Shown piece by piece: positions 43,941-54,697 of a stretch of DNA of 64,000 nt (position 1 is its first letter; the number at the start of each line of letters is the position of its first letter). The DNA lies in NCBI GenBank assembly GCA_949358305.1, contig OX442319.1:6200001-6264000 (forward strand). The letters are read 5' to 3'. The notes beneath the pieces were generated by a model. That model did no database searches, was not told where the DNA came from, and was given only the letters and a program-made list of their open reading frames with translations. Source of the DNA: Strigamia acuminata (lineage: Eukaryota; Arthropoda; Chilopoda; Geophilomorpha; Linotaeniidae). A program made the position numbers and the translations under genes.

Positions 43941-44868
43941 ATGTCGAGGACAAGTGAGGAAGGAACGGGAGTCGGACGACGTCAAAAGAAAATTTTGACA
44001 ATTAATCGTAAGCTTTTTTGTTATTTTCTTTCAATTTGTTTAATCATGTAAACATGTGTATTCATAAAACGTGAAATTCAGTTGAACTGATGGAAATATC
44101 TCTCATACGTCAAAATCGGACACTGACGGACCATTTATGGCAAGCTCAGAGTGAAAACGAAGCTCTAAAACGTGAAAGTCAAGACTTGAAACGGAAAATC
44201 AACTCTCTACAAGCTGAACAGTTTCCATCCAATTTGGTAATGCATCAATTGGGGCCCCTAGAATAAATTTTTGACAAAAATCTGTGAAATTTGATAAATT
44301 TTCGAAATTAAAAAATATATTTCAACAAATTAGCGAAATCTTCTGTCGGAAAATGTCAAATTTCAGGATTTTGAGGCCCATATTTATTTATTTATTTATT
44401 AATTTTTCAAATTTGCAGGAAAAAGATGAAATAGAAGAATGTCTTTCCAACCAAATATCTGGACCTTTCGTAGCACGTCTGATTACTGCGTGTAGAAAGC
44501 AATGTTACGACGAGTTTCAATCGAAGTGCCACTGCAGGATTGATAATGAGAAAAAGGTCGAAGACGATTCGGACAATTGGCTCGCGGAGCTGTTTTCACA
44601 AGGAAAAAATCGACCGGATTCAGTAAACCATTTGCCACCGGTTCTTAAATCCATAAAAGTGAACAACAATACCGGAGAATCAAATGAAACTGCAACAACA
44701 GTGACCAAATCCAGGCCAAAATCGAATCGCGGGAGTCCAATTGTCACAAGGTCCAAAACATTGACCACTAATGTTGTGGCACTCGTCGATGGACCATCCA
44801 GGTCAAAATGGAAGCGCGTGAGCCCAATTGTCACAAGGGCGCGCAGACGTTTGGTTAAACAGAAATAA
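43941..44868 (+). CDS. Coiled-coil basic protein (shugoshin-like?)
   Basis: Three exons in consistent phase: 43941-44007, 44082-44236 and 44419-44868, giving 223 residues. The N-terminus is basic and leads into a coiled coil (INLELMEISLIRQNRTLTDH, AQSENEALKRESQDLKRKIN), with the Asn/Leu spacing seen in shugoshin N-termini. The middle has cysteines (CRKQCYDEFQSKCHC). The C-terminus is Lys/Arg/Ser-rich with two repeats of SPIVTR (RGSPIVTRSK and RVSPIVTRARRR), possible Ser/Thr-Pro phosphosites. The conserved shugoshin C-terminal motif is not apparent, so the name is only a suggestion. It lies 1 kb upstream of MTMR14 on the same strand. Confidence 0.6.
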
Positions 44869-45872
44869 TTAATTTTTTTCTTTTATCGTGATATGTATCG
44901 TTTGTTTGTTCATTATTTCTCGTTTTTTGTCAATTAAACTACATTATTTTTTATTTTATTTGTTATAAATTGTAAATAAATTTCGAATAAATCGTTTATA
45001 AATCGTTTATTGTGTTCGTGCAACCGGCAAAAAATAATAGGTCAGCCAACAATCCAAAATGACGTCGTCTCAACATAGTTATAGCATATAAAAGGTTCTC
45101 TATTAAGCCACTCATAATCCCTGGCGCTCGTGTCGATACCTGTATACGGTAGCGTAGAAGAGATAGTTGGTTTTAAAACATACAAAACAATTTTCTTTTA
45201 GTTGAAATCGATGTTGTTACATAATTTTTATTTTCTTCTCAATTTTTTGAAAGAGTATTTTGCGTTATTTTGTGTTGTTTATTAAAAAATATCTGATTTT
45301 TATTCTTTTTTTTTATACGGTACAATGAAAATTTAAAAAAATAATCTAAACAAATTTATTCTCTACAAAATTATCACAACGATTGACAAATTTGGTACGG
45401 AAGATCCACACTTCCTTTCCTAATCTGTAATCTATATTTCACAATCAAACTGACAACTGGGCACCTTCCATCCGAAATGGATCACGCGGCACGAGTAATC
45501 ACGAGTGAATGAAGCAGTTAATAAAACCCGAACGTGATAAAATACCTCACACTAGCAAAAACTAATAATTTAAAAATTGAATCGATTCGCATCAACAACG
45601 AAACAACACGAAATTATCCGCAAAACATAACCAATCTCTCCAAAATACTTAAACCCCCAAATTTATTAAACTATTCACAACATCGAATAAAAACATAGCC
45701 AGTCGAACGGAATTCCACCTTTTCTCACAACCCCATTCATCAACTTAGCTGGCGCTTTGAGCATGTGGTTTGTGATAGTCGAGGAAGAACAGACAGAAAG
45801 GTTTTGATTTATCAGGATCCGTCAAGTGCAAAATTCATTTTATACCGGCTTTTTAAGTGGTCGTCCAATCCA
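44869..45872. other. Intergenic region upstream of MTMR14
   Basis: AT-rich with AATAAA signals at about 44980 for the upstream gene. From 45699 a frame stays open into MTMR14 exon 1 without an upstream ATG, so this is presumably 5' UTR. No other feature. Confidence 0.5.
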
Positions 45873-48800
45873 ATGGAAGCTGCTGTGAGAATTTCCCAAA
45901 TTAGTGACTTAATGCTGCATTTTTCTAAACACTGTTACCAGGCTCGTGATAACAATGCACAAGTAAGAGTGTGCACCGAGATATATATATTTTGTCTATA
46001 TAATATGTTTTAAATCAATTTAATTTATTTTGTCTAGGCTTTTGAAATAGAAGATATCTGCCTTAAGTTGTTCCAGTTGGATTATGTTTGTTCGGTGAGT
46101 ATTTATTTATTTATTTAATTAAATGATTTAAATAATTTGTGAATGCATTTCAGATTATAAATAATTTCAATGGAGAGTTGTGCAATAACTATCCAACGAG
46201 AATTGTGGTGATGGAGTATGAAAAGGATCGACCCACGCTCACAACATCAACACGGTAAATATAAAGACGATACATGGATCTGATACCGTATTACCTCACA
46301 TAAAAAGAGCCCAGATGAATAATTATATTGAATTTTGTGTCTGAAATTTAAGTTTTATTGATATTCTGAAGATTACTACTAAAATTTGGGAAATGTTATA
46401 CAAATTTCCTACATTTTGGACATCTAAAAATGATTTTTTTGGTTGTTTTGGCTAAATTCTTTAAAAAAAAATTCGTACTCACTTACACCGGCATGCCGTT
46501 ATAAACTAGGTTTATCGGCATGCCGGTATAACTCGAATTATACCGGCATGCGGCTTAATCTGAGGTAATACGGTATATTTTATGAATGTTTTTATGTATT
46601 TTTTCAGTCCTAGCGACGATGATCACACTTCCTATAGTAGCATTTACGACGTGCAGAAGATCCGAGAACAGTTCGCTAAAGCGCGAGTGGCTCGCTGCAG
46701 AGCCCGCTTCCCGCTTCCAGTCATTTTGCACAACGGAAAAGTAATTATAATTATGTTTGGATTATTTTATTTAATTATTTTTATTGTAATTATTCTTGGA
46801 TTATTTTATTTAATCATTTTTATTGATTTATGATTTTTTTTTGTTATTTTTTTTAGCATATTTGTCGTTCGTCGACATTGTCGGGCGGCCCGGAGATTTA
46901 TGGACGGTCTGGTTTGGGTATGTTTTTTCCTGGTGGCGAAAAATCGAATGAGAGTGATGAAGAGCTTGACGATTTAACGCAATCTACAAGGTGTTGTTTT
47001 GAATTTTTTCGTCCAAAACAACCGTTTTATTTATGTATTTTGTTTGTTTTCACTTAGTGATTGGCAATTATTTGACAAAGTGCGTAACCAAGACATCAAA
47101 TTGTTAAAGTTGCTTTGCATTAAAGTGATATGTGATTTGATGGTTGAGAATAAGAAAGTGAAATTCGGAATGAAGTATGCGAGAGTTTTAAGAAGAAGAA
47201 AAAATGAGGAAAATGGTTTCTTTTAGTGATTTATTTTTATTTTTGTTATTTTTTGTTTTAGCATTACTTCGTCGGAGAAAATTGATAAAGAAAAGCGGTA
47301 CGCGGATTTTAATGTGATAGGGCTTCCGTACCCGGGTTGTGAGTTTTTTCGGGTTTATCGGGACTGCAGTTACAATGCGGAGGGATTAATATTCGACTGG
47401 AAGCAGTCTCATATTGACACGAATATTGGGGTGCCGTTGGACCCTGCCATTGCTCAATTAGGAATAGATTGGTCAAAATATAAGGTTTGTTTATTCTTTC
47501 ATGAGTGTGGGATGAGTCTTAAAATTTCGAGAGATTTTGTAGAAAAGTCTAAAATTTTGACCAAAATATCTAAATTTTTGATCAAAAGCTAAAGAATTTG
47601 TGTCTAAAGATTGGAAAATTTGACACGATTTGCACCAACTTGTAAAAAAAGCAAATAAATCTGTCAAATTATCAAAATTTCAACATAATTAGTCAAAATT
47701 CTATTTAAGTCGTCAAAATTTGTTGAAATTTGATAAAATATGACAAAAATCGTCATAATTCAACAAAAATCGTCTATTTTCAACAAATTTCATCAAATTT
47801 CAACAAATTTTATTATATTTTATCAAATCTCAACAAATTTTGTCATATTTTATCAAATTTCAACAAATTTTGTCATATTTTATCAAATTTCAACAAATTT
47901 TGTCATATTTTATCAAATTTTAATAAATTTTGTCAAATTTCGTCAAATTTTCCACAGAATTCGTCGAAATTTTAACAAATTTTGTCAAATTTCCTCAAAT
48001 TTTGTCAAATTTCCTCAAATTTTGTCAAATTTCCTCAAATTTTCCACAGAATTCGTCGAAATTTTAACAAATTTTGTCAAATTTCGTTAAATTTTCCACA
48101 GAATTCGTCGAAATTTTAACAGAACCTGCAAAAATTAACAAAAATTATATATTAAATATAATAATATAATTAAATATATTATATATTAGATTTTATTCAA
48201 AAAAATGAAGATTCAGACCACACTTAAGCAGGGGATTTAGCATATAGAATGACATAATTTATGGATTAAATCCCTTCTTAAAATTTTTTTATCTCTTTGT
48301 TTTTTATTTCTAGACTTGGGATTTAATTGGTTTAACTCAAAACTACCTGCGGCTTATATTATTCTACGTAAACGAAGGCTCGTCCGGTATTTTAATCCAC
48401 TGCATATCCGGGTGGGATAGAACTCCATTGTTCGTGTCACTCTTACGGTTGTCGCTTTGGGCTGACGGCAAAATTCATCAGTCATTAGGGACAAACGAAA
48501 TTTTGTATTTAACTTTAGCCTACGATTGGTTTCTTTGTGGGTAAGAATTAATTTTAAAACATTTTTATATTTATTGTTTTAAAATTTCATTATATTTTTA
48601 GGCATAATCTGAAAGATAGACTAGATAAAGGAGAAGAAGTAGGTTTAAATGAATTGCATTTTTAGCATTAAATCACTTTTTTATGTATTTTTCTTTTTAG
48701 ATTTTATTTTTCTGCTTCTACTTTTTGAAATATATATTTTCTGAAGATTTTTCTGTCAATAACAGGTAATTCCCAGCAATATTGTAACATGGATGATGAA

Positions 48801-50899
48801 ACTTTGGCTCTTGGCACCTATCAGGCATTAAAAATGCATTTTTGCAGTGATTAAATGCATTTTTGCAGTGATTAAATGCATTTTTGCAGTGATTAAATGC
48901 ATTTTTGCAGTGATTAAATGCATTTTTGCAGTGATTAAATGCATTTTTGCAGTGATTAAATGCATTTTTGCAGTGATTAAATGCATTTTTGCAGTGATTA
49001 AATGCATTTTTGCAGTGATTAAATGCATTTTTGCAGTGATTAAATGCATTTTTGCAGTGATTAAATGCATTTTTGCAGTGATTAAATGCATTTTTGCAGT
49101 AATCAAATGTTTTTTGCAGTGATTAAATGCAATTTTGCAGTGATTAAATGCATTTTTGCACTGATTAAATACATTTTATGCATAAAAATGTTAATTTTTG
49201 GCCTAAACATTATATTTTTAAGCTAAAACTGGCATTTTTGCAATCAAAACATACATTTTTGCAATCAAAACATACATTTTTGCAATCAAAACATACATTT
49301 TTGCAATCAAAACATACATTTTTGCAATCAAAACATACATTTTTGCAATCAAAACATACATTTTTGCAGTCAAAACATACATTTTTGCAATCAAAACATA
49401 CATTTTTGCAATCAAAACATACATTTTTGCAATCAAAACATACATTTTTGCAATCAAAACATACATTTTTGCAATCAAAACATACATTTTTGCAATATGT
49501 TTCTGTTTTCTTGCTTTTATTTCATTCTTAAAAATCGAGAAAATTCTTGACCATTAGTTTGTGTAGGTTTTAATTATTGTAATTATTTTTGCACAGACGG
49601 CGTAACTACCAACAAAACAATAACAAAGTAGATACAGTTTTAGATGAATATTTTGGTAAGTTAGTTAGTAAATCCTTTAGGATGAAGCTAAGAGATTTTG
49701 TTTACGTTTTCAGATGCGGACCATCAACCAAGTAAATGCGGCAGTAATACAAGTTTAAGCAGCAACGGCAGCTCATTCAGTTATCGGAGTCTCGAAAACC
49801 CACCGAGTATTTTTACAAATGCTGATTGTGATAGTTTGGATGATTTTGCACATCCGAAAACGAGGTTTGTTCATTTAAAAATTTTGGAAACTTTTGTTAT
49901 TAATTTTTATTTTTTTTATTTTAAAGTGTTCATAGTAGAACAAGCGCTGGTATGGATGCAGGGTGCTCGAATAATTACATCCATATGGCGCGAACTTGTA
50001 CTAGTCCGGTTGCAGTTCCGGCCAAAGTGAGAAAAAGATCGGACAGTGGGTCGTCTGCCATGAGTTCTGGAAGGTACGGTCTAGTTTTTCCAGGGGCGTC
50101 CGATATTAGTTGGATTTGTCTTGGGTTCGGTTGTTGGATATCCTGGGTATATTATTCATACCAGATAATTGAGTTTATGTCAAAAATTAAGATTTTATGC
50201 CAACAATTGAGTATTTTATGGGAAAATTGAGTGTTTTGTGGGGAAAATTGAATATTTTTTGGGGAAAATTGAATATTTTTTGGGGAAAATTGAATATTTT
50301 TTGGGGAAAATTGAATATCTTTTGGGGAAAATTGAGTATTTTATGGGGAAAATTGATTATTTTGTGTGGAAAATTCCATTTTTAAGCTAAATTTAAAATA
50401 GTTTCTTTTCGGCTCTTCAAATTCATCTATTTTAATATCCCCATTATAAAACTACAATTAAACTAAATTTAAAATGCATTTAGCTGGCAGATTATCACTG
50501 CTTCGGGAAGTGTACGAGGATCAGCGACAACCCATGAAATTTGGCATGCGAGCAGTTCGGATGCGTCTTCTCATTCACGATTAAGTCAAACCAGCTTGTA
50601 CGTACACTACATTCAATTGCAGAAGAAAAAAAATTGTTTCCATTCATTTTTAAATTTAAATTTTTTTTAGATGTGACATAATCGAAATGGAGGGAAATTT
50701 AGAGTCGAGCACCGCAACAGTCACGAACGAATCCAGAAAGGATCGACTAAGCGCCGTGCGAAATCTATTCATCAGTCAATATTGCAATTTCATCAAATTT
50801 CATGACAAAAGTGAGAGTGACGTGGGCCGGTTTGCAAGCTTGATCGACCAATTTGCTGAAAAAGTTGGAATCAGATCGACAATCAACAAACCACTCTGA
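45873..50899 (+). CDS. MTMR14: Myotubularin-related phosphatase 14 (Jumpy/EDTP), complete
   Basis: Phosphoinositide 3-phosphatase acting on PI3P and PI(3,5)P2, a brake on autophagy and a muscle/egg phosphatase (EDTP in flies). Fifteen exons: 45873-45962, 46038-46094, 46154-46254, 46608-46740, 46857-46990, 47058-47174, 47262-47484, 48314-48540, 48602-48638, 48701-48765, 49597-49655, 49714-49864, 49927-50073, 50484-50597 and 50671-50899. All splice GT-AG in phase and give 627 residues (human about 650). The catalytic CX5R is in exon 8 (HCISGWDRTPLFVSLLRLSL). Family blocks are ICDLMVENKKVKFGM, GLPYPGCEFFR, AEGLIFDWKQ and LAYDWFLCGHN. The C-terminal SWQIITASGSV and LIDQFAEKVGIRS also match. Start 45873 is the first ATG in frame and precedes the first conserved helix. 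Introns 7, 10 and 13 carry minisatellites and intron 3 a MITE. Confidence 0.96.
46286..46573. mobile_element. 288-bp MITE in MTMR14 intron 3
   Basis: Inverted termini CCGTATTACCTCA / TGAGGTAATACGG, flanked by TA on both sides (46284-46285, 46574-46575). The right part holds three palindromic CGGCATGCCG-type motifs (46490-46555). TA duplication suggests the Tc1/mariner group. Non-coding. Confidence 0.85.
47600..48120. repeat. Minisatellite in MTMR14 intron 7 (30-bp unit)
   Basis: Imperfect 30-bp units of the form tttatcaaatttcaacaaattttgtcata, most regular at 47785-47930. A second form with tttcctcaaattttgtcaaa follows at 47980-48050. Apparent open frames here are repeat artefacts. Confidence 0.9.
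48830..49165. repeat. 21-bp minisatellite carrying TTTTTGCAG, MTMR14 intron 10
   Basis: About fifteen near-perfect copies of gattaaatgcatttttgcagt (21 bp). Each holds TTTTTGCAG, which fits a 3' splice-site consensus. It lies between exon 10 (ends 48765) and exon 11 (starts 49597). Confidence 0.96.
49225..49500. repeat. Second 21-bp minisatellite, MTMR14 intron 10
   Basis: About thirteen near-perfect copies of aatcaaaacatacatttttgc (21 bp). It shares catttttgca with the preceding array but has GCAA, not GCAG, so the acceptor-like AG is missing except in one variant unit (gcagtcaaa, about 49366). Confidence 0.96.
50215..50375. repeat. 21-bp minisatellite, MTMR14 intron 13
   Basis: Seven copies of ttttttggggaaaattgaata (21 bp) with variants at both ends. 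AT-rich with G4 runs. Confidence 0.92.
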
Positions 50900-51342
50900 C
50901 ATCTTCTAATAACAAATGATTTAATTCAGCGATTTAACACAGTGTGGCATTTGATTTAACACTAGAATGGCCAAAGTTGACCACTTCGTATGTTGTTGAG
51001 CAAAATATTTAGCAAATTCCTGTTTGTACCGGCAAGAGAATTTTTAGATATCGAAAATGTAGGAAATTGGACTAAATTTCTTTAAATTTACAAAAACTAC
51101 AACTACAACAAACAAAACAAACAAAACTCAAACATCTGGCCCAAATTTGAACATAATTATTCATTCTAAGATGCACTTTTGTCTCAGATAAACGTCTCTT
51201 AAGTTGTTTATTCCACTTAAAGCGGTGAAATATGGTATTGCATTTTTTTGCAGTGATTTTAGATATTGGCCCATGGAATATACAAAATTGTTATTTAAAT
51301 ATAAAATCAAATTGAAAAATGTGTGGCCATTTTAGTGTTAAG
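50900..51342. other. Convergent 3' flanks of MTMR14 and the NACHT gene
   Basis: No gene. AT-rich with repeated acaaaacaaac words near 51110. The two genes converge here, about 440 bp apart. Confidence 0.6.
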
Positions 51343-54300
51343 TTAAAATGTCTTCACTTCTTGCGCTGAAACTCTAAGCTGAGTTTTTTGTAATAATGAT
51401 ATGGTAAATAGTTCCTTTTCGCGAGTTGCGATGTCGACCGAGAAGAAATAAAAAGAGTTTTGAAAAATTAAATCTTCGGAGTCAAGACACAATTTAGGAT
51501 TCGTGCAAGATAAGCTGACGTCCCCGCAATGTAATTTCAAAGAACACGTGGCCGATTGTAACGACGTAAACGTCGATGCAATTCTTGCGAGGTCTTCTGT
51601 GCTAGGTTTTCTGTCGTTCAGAGACGACGAAATGCTAATATGCAGTTCATGTAATTCGCACGCCAGATAAGTTAAAATATCATTTAAGTCTTCAATCCTA
51701 TCTAAGGTGAGCTTGGCGATTGGAGGACGTAGGTTTTTAAGACACGGTGTTCGAATCAAATTGTGACCATAAACACTTTCAACTCTCCCACATTCGATTC
51801 CGTATTCGATCAACTTTTCAAACCATTTCAGGCCAAAGCTGTCGTTGAGAAAGTTCATTCGAAGATCCAGGTGAACCGGTAGAAAATTGATAATGGATGG
51901 AAGTATTTTGTTGTACGCACGAGACGATGAACATTCCTTCATAAGCTGCTCAACGTATTGGAAGTTTGAAGAAAAACAACAAGAGTGTGACTGAATAGCA
52001 TCGAATATGTGGCACGATTGGTCTTGAAACAAACCAACCATAAAGCTAAGAACGAGAGAAGTACCCCGAGTACCCAAGTAATGTTGCAATACATCTTTTA
52101 GAAGATTTTCCTTGAATTCAAACTCGTTGGATTTGTATTGCAGCCACATGTAATAGGCAGCGGAGAATTCCATAATAGACAAATGGAATGCTTCGTAGTA
52201 CTGGTTCGATTGGAAACGAATCAATTTCTTGTGGTTGCTGAGAAATCCGAGCTTGTAAATTCGCTCGGTCAAACCATCGCACTTGAACTGAAAATTGTTT
52301 TCAAGAATACGTTGCCAAGATAATTTTCCAAATTCTTCAATCAGTTTGTGCGTGTCCTCGTCCGGTGATTGTGAATCAAAGAGATCAAAACAATCGTCAA
52401 GCGGCGTTTCGTTTCTTTCGGAACTGTTCTTGATAATACTATTGAAGAGTATCTTATAAAGTTCAGTTCGTGATAGAAAAGTGCTCACATTTTCTTCGGT
52501 GTTTACGATAAACGCCAACAGACTTAAAAACAAAGGACAATTAAACAATTCATTGTTGGTGACTGTTGATTTTATATTGGCAAGTAAATTACTTTTGATG
52601 CTACCATCTGTCATGATAAACCTTTCTAAAAATTCCATCTTCTTTTCATTATTTGTAATTCCTAATATGGACATTTGCTTGTTGCAGAACTTGGACGACT
52701 TATTTATTCGTTTGAACAATTGTTTGCGCTCAGCTTTAGTCAATGTGAACAGTCCTGTTCTGCACGTTACCAATATTGTCGCTTCTTTATATTTTTGTTC
52801 GTACAGTAATTCAAGAAGAGACGATCTGTCTGCCACTGATAATTCATCTAATCCATCAAATATGAAAAGAATTTGCTGTTCATTTGACGCAATCATGCCA
52901 TCGATTTTATTATAGTCTTTGAACTTACTAATTTGACCAATTGATTTAATTGCATCGTCAACACTTTGTTGCTGCAATTCTCGGAGAGGAAGCAGAAACA
53001 CGAGTTCGAATTGACTGACATATTCTTTTTTCTTGGCCCAGTCGCATGCTATTCTGTTTGCCAATGACGTTTTGCCAGAACCAGGCTGTCCTTCAATTAG
53101 AATTCTAGACGGTTGTTGCTCATTCACTGGATTAAATATCTCTTCCTTTTTAATCATCGTGTCGGAAATGTCAAGTTTTAGGTCAATAAAATACTCATCA
53201 ATGTATAAATCTTCTCTTTCTTCTAACCATGTGATACATGGCAAAGTTAATTCTTTGTAACAGTCTCGTAAGCTGGTTTTCAAACCAGAAATATCTGAAA
53301 TTAGAATAAAAAGAACATTTATATTAATTTTTAAAATTCTTTTCTCGGTTTATTTTTATTTTTCAAACTAAATGCGATACCTAGAGTTGTAATTTCTGGA
53401 GATGTTTGTTCATTGACTATTGCAGGATTCTCTGCAATATTAAATTTATTTGTAAACTCAAAATAAAAAATTTACGATATCAATAGAGAAAGGTAATAGG
53501 ATGCTTACGTGGTGTTGTTCCCACCTCAAAGTAATTGACAATACTCGTTTTGGTTACTTCTGTGTGAATATGCATCGCATTTATACCATCAGTATTAACG
53601 TTTACACTTCCTTGGCCAGTCAAGTGTTCATATTGTTTGTCAAGAGATGTTTGTTCATTGACTGTTTCAGGAGTCTCTGCATTCCCAGCATGAAGTGCTA
53701 TAATATTAAATTTATTTTTAAACTCAAAATTAAAAATATGTATACAGGGTGTCCCAAATGAACGAAGCCAGTCAAATAACAAAAAGACCATTTGAGTGAG
53801 ATGAATGAGACGAATGTAGTACTAGTAAACTAAGCGAGGGCATTTCAGAAATGTGAAATAATTTGACTTCTGACCTTTTCTTCAAGGTCATTCCAACTCT
53901 ATCTTTTAAACTAAGACTGATAGAGCAAAATTCTCAATTGAAAAAAGAAAGAGCACCTTCTGTTCCGTAGAAAACTGCTCATCAAATTTACTCCGACACA
54001 ATAACAGATAAAATTACGAAAAAAATAAATCATGAAAAAGTCTTGATCTTGGTTTTAGTTTTTGTATTTTTTGACTTTTTCATAATTTTATTTGTGAAAT
54101 ATCATTTAAAATATCAGTTAAATTAATAACAATTCATGACTGCATAGTAGTACTTAGAATGTCAGCAAAATAAAGCACTTTTCTTGGAATGTTTTGACTT
54201 TTTCACGATTTATTTTTTTCGTAATTTTATCTGTTATTGTGTCGGAGTAAATTTGATGAGCAGTTTTCTACTAAACAGAAGGTTCTCTTTCTGTTTTCAA

Positions 54301-54697
54301 TTGAGAATTTTGCTCTACCAGTCTTAGTTTAAAAGTTAGAAATGGAATGACCTTGAAGAAAAGGTCAGAGGTAAAATTTTTTCACATTTTTAAAATGCCC
54401 TCACTTACAAGTTAGTTTACTAGTACTACATTCGTTTTATTCATCTCACTCAAATGGTCTTTTCGTTATTTGACTGGCTTTGTTCATTTGGGACACCCTG
54501 TATACAGCAATTGAAGCAAATTTTACGGTATCGATAAAGAAAGTAATAGGATGCTTACGTCTTGTTTCCACCCCAATGTAATTGTCAGTACACGTTTCGG
54601 TCATTTCTGTGTGAATATTCATCACTTTTGAACCACCAGTATTAACGTTTTCACTTCCCTGGTCAGTCAAGTGTTCATATTGCTTGTCAAGAGACAT
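51343..54697 (-). CDS. NACHT-domain NTPase of NLR type
   Basis: Four exons in phase: 54697-54559, 53697-53509, 53431-53381 and 53294-51343, about 776 residues. Exons 1 and 2 encode related segments (SLDKQYEHLTDQGSENVNT / SLDKQYEHLTGQGSVNVNT), so the N-terminus arose by exon duplication. From about residue 165 comes the NACHT: Walker A LIEGQPGSGKTSLANRIA, LVFLLPLREL, Walker B ILFIFDGLDEL, sensor-1-like ATILVTCRTG, GxP-type NCPLFLSLLAFI, then a winged-helix part ending FHLSIMEFSAAYYMW. The last 200 residues look like degenerate LRRs (CLKNLRPPIAKLTLDRIEDL, LHELHISISSS) without a clear array. No CARD, PYD or TIR is seen. The first ATG is in an open frame, so further 5' exons are possible. Function is unknown; by family it would be an intracellular sensor or scaffold. 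Confidence 0.88.
53745..54500. mobile_element. 756-bp fold-back element in intron 1 of the NACHT gene
   Basis: The two halves are long inverted repeats of about 330 bp each, starting CAGGGTGTCCCAAATGAACG and flanked by TA (53743-53744, 54501-54502). CAGGGTGTCCCA termini with TA duplication are typical of Tc1/mariner-derived MITEs (family knowledge). Inverted arms differ by scattered substitutions. A transcript of the intron could fold into a long hairpin. Confidence 0.93.

Noticed and set aside
45763-45780. ATG at 45763 as the MTMR14 start
   Set aside because: It is in a different frame from exon 1; the first in-frame ATG is at 45873.
48828-49122. Long open frames on both strands over the 21-bp array
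   Set aside because: A 21-bp unit is divisible by three, so frames stay open automatically. They sit in an intron and have no coding character.
48830-49500. CRISPR-like array
   Set aside because: Head-to-tail units without unique spacers in a eukaryotic intron; this is a minisatellite.
49178-49531. Repetitive protein FLQSKHT-type over the second array
   Set aside because: Same reason as the previous array, and the exons of MTMR14 on both sides splice past it.
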